A stretch of DNA of 64,000 nucleotides. Source: Fragum whitleyi. Taxonomy: Eukaryota > Mollusca > Bivalvia > Cardiida > Cardiidae. Shown piece by piece: positions 1 to 12,558 of the stretch (within the stretch, counting starts at the first letter, position 1; every line of letters begins with the position of its first letter). The notes under the pieces are model-generated. The model saw nothing but the letters and a program-made list of their open reading frames with translations, did not search any database and was not told the origin of the DNA. Location: contig OX411548.1 of assembly GCA_948146395.1 (NCBI GenBank), forward strand, positions 32,930,912-32,994,911. Direction: 5' to 3'. The position numbers were made by a program, and so were the translations under genes.

Positions 1-1103
1 CTATCCTGAACACTGTTCATGTTTAACGTTTTCTATTTCCTGAATGTTCAGCTAACTTTCAGCTCACCTGAGCACATGGTGTTTCATGGGGACGAGCCTT
101 TTTGATCATTGAATGTCTGTCGTCGTAATTGATCTTATTCTGCAAAGGTCGAAAAAGCTACCTCGAAAATATGATTTCTATAGACGGTGCAATTAAGGTT
201 GGTTTTTTTTTTGTATTTTTTTCGTGTATAACATGACAGTTGGAGCACCCAACATTATATTCCTGGTATTTCTCCCATCAGCACTACCATTACAAGGTGG
301 GAGATGAATGTAAGAAAAGATATGTGCCGCCGTTTCGGTCATATTTAGACTACCGTTCACATTTGACTGAATAGTGTCAAGTTCAATGTAACAGTAATAG
401 ATAAAATCAAACCATTGCCTGGGAAATTTCAAAACCACCCATGTTGCAATTCTCAAAGTAGTAAAATTGGTATATCGTAAGCGGAAGGCTTAAACCTCGT
501 ATCTACAGCTTGGAAGAACGTGAGTTACGAGGTTTTTGTCGTACATTGGTAATATTGTTTTCGAGACTTTATAATACAGTTTCGTGCTTATATGTTCATT
601 CACCATTTTTTCTATGGAGGTAGGTATACTATTTCCGAAATGGAAATGACACAAAATCGAATTATTTGTGCATATTTCTACTAGTACTATAAAAGGTTAA
701 AAAAGGGTATCAGCTAATTTCTGTGAGTACTTGGGTATTTACGAATAAGATTTTTTTTATATATATATTGCACAATTTAGGCCACCGAAACAATATTACA
801 AAAAGTGTTTACAAAAACATGTAAGAGAATAGCGATCAAACTTAGTTAAATTAATGCACTGAAATGTTCAAAATCATGGTTTAAATTCTTGTAACAGTAA
901 ATTTTGGTTTATCGTCGGCTAGAGACTTAAACCTCGTTTTTACGGCTTGAATACACTGGGGCTATATGAGATTTTGATCGCTCACAGACGATATGATTTT
1001 AGAGTCCCGGTAATAACCGGTTGAGTATCATGCTAAGGTTTTCATATGGTATTTAAAATAACATAACCAAAATAGACTGCATTTGCAATAGTTGGGCGAT
1101 CCG

Positions 1104-2052
1104 TTAAGGTTCATGTAAAGTGTTTGGGACCCAATTTTAAGGGCACTTCATTAGCCTAGAAAAATCAGTATGCCCAGGTATATTATATATCAAAATGAAG
1201 GTATTCATGAGCACAAGCAGTTACGCAATAGCCAAAACATTGTGGAAAAGGGTCATTTTGTTCAGAACAAGCAACTGCACGACGGTTGGATAAAACTGTC
1301 CCATATTTTAACAAAGTACAGTCTAAAGTACTATCTAGGTAGTGCTACAAACGTTGATATAAAACTCAGTCTCAAAACGCTTTATTTAAACAATCAATTT
1401 CCATTTATTTTGTCAACATACATGTCAAACCGGTTTGGCCTGTTTTCAAAATAGATGTTAGGTATGGTGCAACATCGTGCCATAAAATTGTGAATTATTT
1501 TCTGCGATTTATTTCAAATTATAGTTTTTTAATTCAATGATCTGTAATAAATTACTATATAATCATCATTCTGTGAAATAGAAAATGACATATTGCTAAA
1601 CAACCTTACAGGTATATAAACTATTTATGTCCATTTATGTTGTGATAAAACACCATACCTTACACAAAACTACACGTTTACGAAATTAGAATGACATATA
1701 TGACATATGTGTTTATGAAATAAGTCAAAATAAATTGCTTGCATAACTACGTTTTGGGCCCGAATTTCATACCAACAGTTGTAGCACTACCTGGATAGTA
1801 CTTTAGACTGTACTTTGTTAAAATATGAGTCATAATTTTACAACTGTCATGCAGTTGCTTGTTCTCTACAAAATGACCCTTTTCCACAATGTTTTAGCTA
1901 TACCGTTATAGCTACGACAGTCTTATGTTGCTCAACTGCTTGTGCTCATAAATAGCTTCATTTTGGTATATAATATACCTGGACATACTGCTTTTTCTTG
2001 GCAAATGAAGTGCCCTTTAAATTTGGTCTCAAACACTTTACATGAACCTTAA
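1104..2052. mobile_element. Foldback element with ~260-290 bp inverted arms
   Basis: The left arm (1104-1362) and right arm (1762-2052) are imperfect reverse complements over almost their whole length. The outer ends read TTAAGGTTCATG and CATGAACCTTAA. The inner ends meet around the GTACAGTCTAAAGTACTAT segment. The ~400-bp centre is AT-rich and shows no transposase. This is the form of a foldback or long-TIR non-autonomous DNA element. No clear target-site duplication was found by eye. Confidence 0.75.
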
Positions 2053-2208
2053 TTATATTATGCAGGTCAGCAAGAACATGGATGTCGAATAAGGGGGCAT
2101 CAAACCATTACCTGGTATCCCAATTTTTGTCAAGTTTGCGGAATTTGCAAATACATATTCTCGATTTAATAACTGAGTAACACTAAAGCATTTCTTCTTC
2201 ACTGCTTT

Positions 2209-2740
2209 AAGCCTAGTTTACATTTGCCACGATCGCCTTACGATATTGCCACGATTCACAAATCGTGCGGTGTCCGCACGGGTTCCACTAAGCTGTCACA
2301 AGAATCATTGAAGTACCCTTGCGGCCATCGCAAGGTAAATGTGCGACCCCCGTTTCGAGAATTGTGCGATTTGACAACTTTATACACTGTAGACAGTGCA
2401 GCCGCCGTACAACCATCGTGCTGAACCCGCGCGGGGACCCTAGGATGATCCGTTCTATACTTATAGGCAAAACATCATACGGTAGCCTTTCGATGTCCGT
2501 GCGGCGATCGCGCGATGCCTAGACGACGTGTCTACGGACTTCGCTCTCCGTACGGTCTTGCAATTTTAACAATTTGTATCCCTATTTTTTATAAAAAATC
2601 GCAAGGTTCTGCGACACCCGTTAAACCATGCGATGATCGCATGGACACCGTATATCGCCGCACGGGCGTCGCACGATTTTTGAATTGTGGCGAGTTACGG
2701 GCGCCGTACGGGCTCCTTAATCCAAATGTAAACTAGGCTT
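2209..2740. mobile_element. CpG-rich MITE with 18-bp terminal inverted repeats
   Basis: The ends AAGCCTAGTTTACATTTG (2209-2226) and its exact reverse complement (2723-2740) bound a 532-bp block. It is rich in CG dinucleotides (CGATCGC, GCGCC, CGTACGG), unlike the AT-rich flanks. No transposase is encoded; the short frames inside do not match any family I know. It is inserted in repeat copy A. The flanks suggest a short TA or TTA duplication, which is not certain. Confidence 0.8.
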
Positions 2741-4597
2741 TACGGACACATACCGGTGTGAGAAATTGTCAAAATAGAAATAAGTCTTAAATATGACCAT
2801 GGTTTTAAGATGAGCAGTTTTTTCGAGTCCGAGACTCCCATTTGGTAATTAGGACTCGCAAAACTATCCGATAAAGTGCCAGGAACCCTCTTTTTTATGA
2901 CTCTTGTCTGCTTTGTACTAGTCGACTTACGAAATTCTGTTCTGCTCTGTTGGTTAAAAAAGATACGCAATTCTAAGCACAATGTATTGGTTAAATAACG
3001 AATCTATGGAAATATTAAGAAAAAGAAAGGAAAGCAAGAAAAATATATGATCGGTAAATTTTTCTCGCAAGTAAACATGTCTGAAAAATGCATAATCCTT
3101 CCTGATGTTTTTTTTTTTTATTATTTTTATTTCTACATGTGCGCAACACCCAGACTCAGATCTGTCTCTGCATCCGCACTTTCTGATCAAAGTCTTCAAA
3201 TATCAATCTCTCAATTTCTCGCCATTACGCAAAAATAAAACGTTTTGAAATTAGTATTATTACTAAAGGTTACATCACATACGATTGTTTCATAATATTT
3301 CTTTTATAAAAAAAGTCTCTTGGTAGTACATTTAGCAACATACACTTTAAAATCGGATTTTAAAACAAAACGCATGTGAGGTGTATCATTTTGATTACTC
3401 GATTGGTATAACAGATTTTTGATTTTGTCAGACATACATAAAAGTATTGGAAAGTTTAAGGTGTTTGGCAAAACTGAAAACAACCTCCAGTATGAATTGT
3501 AGCTATGGCAACGGAGGTATTTTGACATATCTCACTAAATTTGTGAACTATTAATTACATGTAATGGTCATTAATCAGGGCAGCTGGTATTGAATCCATA
3601 TACATGTAGCTTTAGAATCTTGGAATACATGGATAACATGTATTCGAGGAAAATTTATCGTTTTCACACCAAAAATAAAAAATACATCATTCTAAATGAT
3701 CTTGTAAAAAGAGAAGTGAGTTGCAAATATGACCCGTCAGGCGAAAAGGAATCTTCTTGGTATTGCGTGACGAGTCGATCATAGCCAGACTGTGCGGACT
3801 GTTAACAGGCGTAACATTTTGCCTTTGGCTTTTTTTTTCTGAATCTGTGATGATCTTTCTTCTTTCCAGTAAGAAAAACTTTGAAATGCGAACACCGGTT
3901 GGCTCTACTGGAACCAATATCTCTCTAAGATATTTATTTTACGAAGTTCCCGGGAGGTCATTTTTGCATTACTTATCACATAAATTGCAAGTATTGTTTA
4001 TTCCATCTCGCTTTCTTTCATAAACTAGTTCCTTAATTTCGATAAAATATTTTCATTTTAAATACAAAATAGAAATTTCAATAGCTTCAAAAATCAAACA
4101 GGGAATAGTTATGGTTCCTGTGCATTGCAATATCATTTTAAAGGATCTTTTCACCACTGAAGCTTGAAGTTGATAGCAAATGTATATACAGAGATGCTCC
4201 GGAAAAAAATCTGAGTCATTATAATAACACAAAGGACAATAATCCCAAAATAATGCAACAAAAATGTTGTGGTTCTTATGCACCACTTTTCTCCTTCAAA
4301 GGTCTAAGGCCCGGTGCCACTGCACTAACGGATGAATTGAGAATGCAAAGCGTATGAAAATCTTACAATGCATCGAAAAGATGATTTGTAAGCGTACATG
4401 TGTATGTATTTATCGTTTAAAATTTATTGATCCACGTTGTCTTTTGTCTTTCAGCGTACGAGGAACATACGACATATGCATCCGCCCTTTCATCTTGTCG
4501 TACCAAAAAATGGGCTATATTAGAAAAAGTAGACAGCAAACATTTTTGCTCTCCTTTAACACCAGTTTGCCATTCTTTCTTTGTTCAAAACTTTATA

Positions 4598-4879
4598 GCC
4601 GCCGCCATAGCGCAGTTGGTAGCGCGACGGACGGTCATTCTAGAGGTCCCGGGTTCGATCCCCGACGGCGGCACTCATTCTTTCCGACAATTTGTCTCTC
4701 ACCAATGGGTTGATAATCGTAGACCTATGTGAGATAGTAGCTGGAGGCTAGGAAAGGATGTAATGGTTGTACTGGTGAGAGAAATACCAGGAATCCATTG
4801 TTAGGTGCTCCTGCTGCCGCGATATAGCTGAAATAATGTTGAAAGCAGCGTAAAACTCCATTCAATCAATCAATCAAAG
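4598..4879 (+). mobile_element. tRNA-derived SINE, full length
   Basis: The head from 4601 reads as a tRNA-like module: an A box (TAGCGCAGTTGG), a B box (GGTTCGATCCC) and a six-pair GCCGCC/GGCGGC acceptor stem. The anticodon stem does not pair, so it is not a working tRNA. The body contains the recurrent blocks ACCAATGGGTTGAT, AGCTGGAGGCTAGGA and AATACCAGGAATCCATTG. It ends with AAGCAGCGTAAAACTCCATTC and an (AATC)n tail. CTTTAT flanks both ends and may be a target-site duplication. The conserved tail resembles the V-SINE/RUDI-like families known from molluscs, from memory only. Confidence 0.8.
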
Positions 4880-7800
4880 CTTTATTGTGTCGAAAGTCAA
4901 TATACAATCTCTATCAATATTTACTCGTTTGTCTTGGAAAGAAAGTGAATGAAAATATGTCCTTATGTTAACGGGAAAGAAGAAAAAAATAAATGAATCT
5001 TTTAACCCCGTATATAATTCAAATATGGAGGCTTGATTCTGATGTTTATTTTCCCCTTTTTTCTGCAATCCAAATTAAGAGCGCTAGCGAGGACTCCAAT
5101 CTTGCTACGAGAATACCAATGGTTATCTGCTTCTACAGTTAACAACATCGTGAAATTGACAAGGTGGAAATGTTTCGAATAATTTAGGAATGAAATTGAA
5201 TGAGTGTGTGGATCGAGTTTTGAGTGAATTTAATGGGAGGTATTCCTATATCGCAAATTTTGTTCAGGATGAACACAATTAGCGATGTTGATGTATGTTT
5301 TCCAAAATTGAAGACATTGCCTACTTGGGGTACTCACGATGATCGGTGGGCTTCCTTACTAGCATAACAATATCGACGATGGATTCTTTAACTCTCACGA
5401 TTTTTAACCTTCAACTTTATAACGTTAAACCTTTTTTTGTATTCAAATTATGGGTTGCCCACCAGCCTGCCATTTTTGAAAGTGAACTCAGTATGTCCGA
5501 AATTGAACGACCACTAGCCTGGATTCTGCTCGCGGTGCGTGCATTTAACATCCTGTACATGAAGCTGGTTTTTTACATGAATTGTGACCTGTCTGGCAAT
5601 AAGGGGTTATCTTGGAAGTGCGAAAAGTAACGATCCAAGTCAGGCTTTACCAGCTGTGCGGACTAACTATTTTAACTCAGACCGAATGGAACTTCCTTCG
5701 ATGGTTTCATGATGCTTCGAATCAAAAGGTAAACAGGGTGTGCAATTATAACTTAACTTACATTTGATTTTTTTTAATGAAATTAGGCTTTACATCGCTT
5801 TGTAACAATTTTCCAATCATATCTCGGAAGCTGGGGCTACTGACCATGAGTTCCTTGTATTCCTCTTACCAAATTACCGATATATGCTTTCCGAATCTCC
5901 AGCCACTCATTCCACATAGATTTACGATTTTAAACCCGCTGATGTAATACATATATCGGAAGCTATGGGATATAAGAAATATGATCCTCACCCCACCCCA
6001 CCCACCCCATCCCCACCATGATTTCGAGCCTGATGCGCTCCGACGGTGGCTCTACTTAAGTAAGCGACATTTTATTATATGTCCTTCATTAGATCACGTC
6101 GGTTTATTTAACGACAAAAATCTTAACTTTGACATTTTGGGGAAATCTCGATTTGTCAGTTTTCCTTAGTGTATGACTAAGTTTCGTTTTACAATAAACT
6201 TGTACTTTGTATTCACTAGCTCAATGTTGTTCAATGCTAGTGCTTTAAAAAGTGATATCCTTTGTACTTGATACATATAGAGAAAGCCAATCACATTACA
6301 CGAAAATTTGCTATCCTTTAAATATCAAAATTCAGTTTTGTCACTAGTATGATTATAGAGGTTTCTTTCAGTCAAAACACGGATTTCAAATTTCAATTCA
6401 AATGTTGTTGTTTGAAATAGATGTGAAGTTAATGTTTTTGTTGTCAAGAAATATTTTTGAAACATGAGAAATTTCTTAACTAAAGTGTTCGTGTAATGTG
6501 TCTATGTCTTTGAAATGTGTGTGTTCATTACAACCTCCTATGCTTGATGGTGATCACCATGGCAACTAACCCAAGAATGCCAGTTTCGTAAAATTTAAAC
6601 ATAAATAATTGCTTTAGGTGTCAGTAAAATAATCACCTGTTTCTTGTCTATGCATGTATAGTAGAAAATTTGCCAGTACATATAGAATGGAAGCACTCTA
6701 CCTTAAGTTTTTTTTCAAACTATGAAAAATGATAACTATAATTTGTTGAATACTATTTCTCTTAAAAAAAAAAAAAAATTCGACCTAAAGACATACATGC
6801 ATTATTTTTAAATAAAAGAAATCACAGGCTGTAATTATAACCCTAAACAGCTCTTTAGTTGTCACAGAGTTCTAGAAAACAATACCCTGTCAATACTTTT
6901 ACAGGTAATGTCCCCGGTAAATAAATATGCAACTTCGTTAGGATTCGAACCAGGGACCTCTTTGTCCAAAAGCGAGAGCTATACCGCGTTGCTATAAAAA
7001 GCTAGCTTGTACGACAAGGCAGAACAAAACTCCTTACACATAAACCGGCTACCATATATAGTTATTTAAAACAAAATCAATCATAACATCATAACTACAG
7101 TACAAACTTAAGTTACAAGGCAGACGAAATTTATAAAAGGATTTTGTTAAGAAAAAAATACGTAATTAACTTCAAAATTCAAGTTTGGGTTTTACTATAC
7201 AACGTTGCCAATTGCATATTATCAATTAAATAAATCATTCGAATCTTCTTCAAAATGTAAGCTGTCTGGATGTGTTGTAAATTCATGTTTAACAGAGTTT
7301 CTTAAAGGAACAAAACATATTAAAATTCGAAAATAAGATCTTGAGACAAACTAGACACTAACACCAGTTATTCCTGGATATTGATGTGCAGTGGATATAA
7401 CAGGACATTAAGAATCAGCCCCGACCCCTAGCTGACTAAAGAAAACAAACCCCGGAGTAATGGCTATTAACGGATAACAAGTCAGATTTATGGCATTAGT
7501 CCCAGTGCTCATTTCACCTATCTACGGTCTCCGGTGCATTTCTTAAAAGGGAGCGATATTCTTCGCATGTGCTTGAATGGGACTGTTAGCCGTTCACAAG
7601 AATTTCCCAGAATGGCATTCTCATGATACGTTTACCGGTGCTGCCAGAGTTAGTATGATAACTCTTACTAGGAGGCCAGTCCCTTAGCACCATCTAACAT
7701 CGTTACAAACATTGTAAATACAGGAGAATGTTTATTACTAATGTTTATCATTAATGCTTATTTTGAAATGTCAAAGAAATGTGTGGTCATATCTGAATTT

Positions 7801-8140
7801 ACTTGATTTTATTTGAAATATTTGTTTTCTTTTCTTTTTTGGTGTGTGTGTGCTTGTGTGTGTAGGTGTGTGTTTATTTTAATGTTGTGTTTTAATATAA
7901 AATCCTAATTAGATACAAAAGATAGGAGGTGGTTTTTTATAAGCTTAAGTAAATTTTTCAGGCCATACCTCATTTCCATGTTGAAAGCTTCCGATGCAGC
8001 TTTTGACATTGACTCTGTAGCAACACTTTCAATATGTGCCCCAGCTCTTCTTTCCATCAGCTTCAAACTGCTTCCAGGAATCGGTTTAAGGTTAAGGGTT
8101 GTGAGTAAGTTATTAACACGATCCATCCCTCCAACACTGT
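4880..8140. other. Intergenic, no gene recognised
   Basis: This AT-rich stretch holds only short unsupported frames. Visible items are a short CCCCACC run near 5990-6020 and a decayed tRNA-like sequence on the minus strand (6929-6992). A fragment around 7440-7510 is repeated near 39310-39350. There is also a GTGTGT-rich patch at 7840-7875. I see no coding or structured RNA gene. Confidence 0.5.
6929..6992 (-). repeat. Decayed tRNA-like relic (SINE head)
   Basis: On the minus strand a GGTTCGAATCC B box is framed by GCAAC and GTTGC ends that can pair. The A box is degenerate and the length (64 nt) is short for a tRNA. It is best read as a relic of a tRNA-derived SINE rather than a tRNA gene. 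Confidence 0.4.
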
Positions 8141-8145
8141 CAATC

Positions 8146-8612
8146 ATAGCTAAGCATGCGCCGTTACGATCGTATCATACCTTAACACACCTTAGCAGGC
8201 TGTACCAAACACCGTCATACACCGTGGTACGCCGTAACTTATCGCAACAAAGCTTGACGTGAAGAACGCGATGAGACGTGAGACATCCGTGGCAAACCGC
8301 AACAATGATTAAGCAATCGTGGCTAGCCGGGCTGCAAACAAGCCTCCCGTTGCGCTACGGATCTCTTCCAAGTTTCGTTGCGGTATGTTACGTGCTGTCA
8401 CGGTTTGTTGCGATCATCCTGTTTTGTCACGTTTCTCATTTTCGCCGGGATTGCCGTGACAGATTTTTTGACAGTTTAAAAATTTGCCCCGGCGGCCACG
8501 GTAGTCCCGTTTTGTTACGTTTGCCTATCCCGTCGCCCCGCGTTGCCCCACGTCCCGTTTTAGCCACGGACATGTGGTTTCCGGGAACATAGCGGAAACG
8601 CAGCATTAGCAT
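8146..8612. mobile_element. CpG-rich MITE-like block
   Basis: About 465 bp suddenly rich in GC and CpG (CGTTGCG, CCGTGAC, CCCGTTTTGTTACG), between AT-rich flanks. The ends carry imperfect inverted motifs: GCTAAGCATGCGCCGTT on the left against GCTAATGCTGCGTTT (reverse complement of the right end). Base composition and design resemble the MITE at 2209-2740, but the sequence differs. The open frame running through it has no recognisable domain and is probably incidental to high GC. Confidence 0.5.
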
Positions 8613-8973
8613 GTTAAGTTTTAGTTTTTAGTTTTAGGATACAGCTCTTTGCACAAGTTAGCGATAATTGCCGACTAACTTTCGAAAGAACCCAAAATAT
8701 TGAAAAGTAATTCCTCCAAATTACGCCATAGCTTAATGAATAAATGCAGAATGTGTGTATTTCAAATGAGTTTCAATTCAAATATATGATACATGTAAGC
8801 GAAAACACTGAGCGACTGTATTTTTTCTCCTTATTTAACAATCTTTACCTCCTTAAGTTTTGTGTATCGTGTTTTGAAGGCTAACCATGGACTCTATCTC
8901 TGAAACTTGAGACAGAGTGCTAACGTGTCTTAAAACGTTGCTTATACATATACCTTTCAGAAAATCATAGTGT

Positions 8974-9011
8974 ACCCCCCCCCCCCCGGGGGTGGGAGGG
9001 GGGGGGGGGCA
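8974..9011. repeat. Adjacent C-run and G-run (self-complementary)
   Basis: A run of about 13 C is followed directly by GGGGGTGGGAGG and a run of about 12 G. The two halves are complementary, so the site can form a hairpin, and each strand also has G-quadruplex/i-motif potential. Confidence 0.8.
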
Positions 9012-9099
9012 GGGGGTTCAGTAGCCCATAGTCTACATGCAAAGAAGGCACATTCGAGTTTTGTGTGAATTTGGGTTAGATAAAAGCATTAACTAATTT

Positions 9100-9320
9100 T
9101 CCGAATCTATAAAAATCAATCTACCTTCCTGTGAAAGCATTATTGAAATGCGACCTCTGGTTGGCCTGTTCTTTGACAATTCTCTTTTTCAAATATTTAT
9201 TTTACGGAGTTCCCAGATGGTCACTTTTCGCGTGACGAATCACATTTATTGTTTCGATATATTGACGAAACTTCAAGATTGCCATTACGCGATCAATAAT
9301 ATTTTCAATCCGTCATTACC
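9100..9320 (+). repeat. Fragment of the long interspersed repeat
   Basis: This segment matches the 3' part of copy A (3840-4000) and copy B (28904-29090). Shared blocks are GAATCTATAA, TTGAAATGCGA, CTCTGGTTGGCCTGTTC and ATTTATTTTACGGAGTTCCC. It is an isolated 220-bp piece. Confidence 0.6.
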
Positions 9321-10475
9321 ATGTGTTATTTATGGGCGATTTTGAAAATAAATAAAGTAAAATAGTCGGTAATGCTGATCGTAACAGGGTCGTTTAAGGC
9401 TGTTCGCTATGACAGATTTAGATTTTGGATTTTCCGACATTAAAAAAAAGCTTACGTTTGTGTGATCGATTTGAAAATACTACGAAACCGAATTGAAACA
9501 AGGACTTGGGATAGACGTGCATAAAAGGTTAACAACCGCGCAACAATTTCTATAAATTAAAAGAAAATAGAATTTATTTATTATTTCGCTAAATGTTAAG
9601 GGAATTTTTCTCGGAGAGGACGATAATAAAAATTATGAAATTCATAACTCCCCCCCCCCCCCCCCCAACACACACACACCCTCCCCATCTTGATAAACCA
9701 AAATATCCAGCATTGAATAATATCCGATGTTGGAAATCACGTTTTGAAATTTAAGCTCATTATTTACCTCCCCTTATTTTAACGTATTACCAAGAACTTT
9801 AAAAAAGTAACACTTTGACTCCATTTTTTATCATATCAAAATGTTTTATATTCCTTCACAAATTCATATTGAGGGTATAAGAATTAAATTTAATTGTACA
9901 ACTTTATTTATTTGACCAAGAACAAATAATGGACGCTCTAAATAGTTTACGAAAATTAATTTCAACAACGATGAAATAAAAATTGTCGTATTTATTTTTC
10001 TTCATTACATTTGCGTCTTTAGTGAATAACTTTATGAAATTGATTGTCTTGTTTCTTCAATCGAAACGTAAATCAAGGGCCTCTGAATTTGAAATTGTCC
10101 AAAATAATGACTTTTAATCAAGAGTGTAATTTTCGAGATATTCTGACAATAATTCCAAGACACTTAATGGTATTCCTATTTTCAAATGCCTTTAAGAAAA
10201 AAAATAAGCGCGAAATCCCCAATATTTCTTTTCAGAAATCTGAATAACACATTTAGATTTATGAAATAATATCTTGTCTTAAGAAAAGTTTAAAAGAAGA
10301 AAAAAGCCGATTGAAGTTTCTCAAGCCAATGTACTTTGATATAGAACAGGATGTCTTAAGATGTCAGGATGTCACTTTCCTGTTTTACAAAATTTTGGAC
10401 TTTTCCAAATTGAAAGATTTTTGCAGACGAAAATTTAAAGTGGATTTAATTTGAAAAATAACCATTCAGTAGGTT

Positions 10476-10545
10476 AGAAAATAGTGTGGAAAAAGAAGAA
10501 ATTGCTTGTCAGGAGCAATTTCTTCTTTTTTCACACCTTTTTCTC
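10476..10545. repeat. Near-perfect hairpin, ~30-bp stem
   Basis: The inner arms 10484-10506 and 10514-10536 pair over 23 bp with one mismatch around a 7-nt loop (TGTCAGG). The stem extends outward to about 10476 and 10545 with a few mismatches. It may be a tiny MITE or the source of a small-RNA hairpin; sequence alone cannot decide. Confidence 0.7.
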
Positions 10546-10795
10546 AATCATAAAATCACAGGCACGTAAAAAGCAGGGATTAAACAGCAAAGGGTTAAAC
10601 TGCGATACGAACGACCAAACAATCTATATGAGTTAGGGTCAAGCGGTCATTTTACATTTTCAAAATGTCTAGTTTTACTCCACAACTAAAATATCGGATA
10701 AGGTACAGACAGTGCACATTTGCAACATTCGAATTATTAATAGATGTATTTGAAACACGTCGCACAAGAAGAAACCCACCCTTCGTTTAGGAAGT

Positions 10796-10892
10796 CAAAA
10801 CGGTGAAAATTGTTAGCGAATTTTATCCCGCTTTGCACCTGCACATGCGTGCAAAGTGGGTTATAATTCGCAAAACAGTTTGCACCATTTTG
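10796..10892. repeat. Imperfect 97-bp palindrome
   Basis: The left half (10796-10839) and right half (10849-10892) are mostly complementary. The core CCCGCTTTGCAC / GTGCAAAGTGGG pairs around CTGCACATG, and the outer ends CAAAACGGTG / CACCATTTTG also pair. This is typical of a small foldback MITE. Confidence 0.65.
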
Positions 10893-12494
10893 TTATCCTG
10901 AACGCAGGTCTTATCATCTTATCTTAATTTGTAATAAAAGAAAGTCTAGAAAATATAGCTTTTGTTGTTCACTCAATGAAATATGAATCGATCTTACATT
11001 GAAACAATCGATTATCCTCCTATTAATAACGCGGATATCATTCGAATACGATCACACCTATTTGGTCAAGAAATTGTGACAAATGATCAAAAGACGCTGT
11101 AAAAAATACCCGACAACAGAAATTGAAACCATTCTGCTGTAATAATGTTTCGCAATCAAGATCGAAAGAAGTTTAAAATTGTAATACAATTTTAGAAAAT
11201 AATCATTCGTAAAATGACAACATATAGCTTACACTTGATAACGTTATTGAATCTGCTTTATATTTGCATTCTCGCTTAGAATTTTGAATTATTCGGAAAG
11301 AGCCCGTTAGCGACAGCAGGGTTCAAATCCGGGGACAAGCCCTTACAGACCCCCCCCCCCCCCCCCCAAAAAAAAAGGTTGTATTTCTACAAGGACGGAA
11401 AGGGTAATTATCATTCGTATGCGACGAACAACATATCGTCAGCTCATCATTTTAAGCCATTTTAATTTATTTTTCTCTCTTTTAATCTGGGGAGTTACAA
11501 TCTCATTTCTTTGTTCATGATTTTTGCCAGCATATTTTCCCTGGTATAAGGATCTTAATACTTACTTAGTGTAAAAGTAGTCTTTTATTTAAGTCCCTTT
11601 TAGTATAGCTGGTAGGGCACCAATAAACATCGTTCCTTTTTTGTCATGTTAAAAGTTTGTAAGAACAAATTATTGTGTTTCTACTTTTCATGACAAATTG
11701 TAGACAATCTAACACTTGTATAACGGAATCATGTTAGGTAAGAAACAATTTCTCTTGAAGTAAGTCCATTTTCCATTTGCGTGTCTGTGTTATTGATTGT
11801 TTGTCTGTCTGTTCCACATTTTTTACTCTCTTTCTCTCAGTCTCGGTCTTTCCATCCCTCTCTTTCTATATTTATGTAAAAACTTTGAGTTAAAATTAGA
11901 GCATTACTCACAAAACAGTCTTTGGGAAACATAATTATAGGATAAGAGATTATCTATTCTCATCATTCACATCAATTTTCCGTCAGAGTAGATTATTCAT
12001 AGGGTCTGCCATGAGATTTTCTTTGAGCTAATCTTACTTGAGTATACAGTAAAATATTTTTGATGTTGTCTTGGACATCGTAGGTAAAATAATATAAGCT
12101 AGTCACAAAGCTTATTTTGTAACAGACTTGTTTTCTTACATTTGCAACAATTTTGTACTTTTAATCGCCTTTTTTCTTTTATATTATATGCCAAAGAAAT
12201 ATTGCGCTAACTTTCGAGTCAGTTTGATCAATTCAGAGTGATCTTAAACGTGTTCAAGACAAGTTTATCTCTGATAGCTAATTATATGATTACATAAATG
12301 AGCCTGTGCGTGAGATTTCCAACAATTTCATTTATGTACATAGCAAATACTCTGACTAGCCTGTGCATCCGCTCAGTCTGACCAGAGTCTTCACTGTGCG
12401 TTTAGTAGGAAAAAAGGGTCTAAAAGTACTTGTACAACATCAGGTAACTATATTTTTACAGTAGGTGACTGTCTACGCTGCTCAATGTTTGCAC

Positions 12495-12558
12495 CTCACT
12501 CACATTTCAAATTGTTGGAAATGTCACACACAGGCTCAAATGATATTTTTCTTTTTAG
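12495..12558 (+). promoter_or_regulatory. Possible 3' splice site in a dispersed repeat unit at the 5' end of the hexosaminidase
   Basis: The sequence AAATTGTTGGAAATGTCACA...CAGGCTCAAA just before 12540 closely resembles the 46-bp unit of the minisatellite in TMEM214 intron 2, which ends in a used 3' splice site. Here too the unit is followed by a pyrimidine-rich tract and AG (12557-12558). If used, translation of this exon would enter at GG of codon 7 of the model above. Alternatively the tract simply encodes the Ile-Phe-Phe-Phe-Leu of a signal peptide. Confidence 0.4.

Larger units (their letters stand above)
1..4050. repeat. Long interspersed repeat mosaic, copy A
   Basis: No gene is recognisable here. 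Blocks of this region recur downstream in the same order: about 450-1020 resembles 27090-28050 and 33610-33720; 2770-3540 resembles 34650-35310; 3160-4050 resembles 28160-29110; part of 3840-4000 also resembles 9100-9310. The shared block around 3531-3585 (a palindromic ACATGTAAT motif followed by GGGCAGCTGG) is nearly identical at 28610 and 35275. The unit looks like one long non-coding interspersed element, now split by a foldback element (1104-2052) and a MITE (2209-2740). A decayed minus-strand SINE tail lies near 235-290. The element class is unknown. Confidence 0.6.
9321..12450. other. Intergenic region upstream of the hexosaminidase
   Basis: No gene is recognised. It contains C-runs at about 9651-9666 and 11350-11367, two strong hairpins (10476-10545 and 10796-10892) and half of a foldback family member (10945-11018). 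A fragment of the GCCTGTGCATCCGC...CAGTCTGACC dispersed repeat lies near 12358-12400. No convincing core promoter for the downstream gene could be picked out. Confidence 0.5.

Noticed and set aside
4601..4673. tRNA gene
   Set aside because: A and B boxes and most of the acceptor stem are present, but the anticodon stem does not pair and a conserved SINE body follows.
8278..8592. A 104-codon frame in a GC-rich block
   Set aside because: No domain or splice context; the block looks like a CpG-rich MITE, and raised GC lowers stop frequency.
12465..12539. Extra 25 residues at the N-terminus of the hexosaminidase
   Set aside because: The frame is open but begins without an ATG and consists of dispersed repeat sequence; the first ATG is at 12540.
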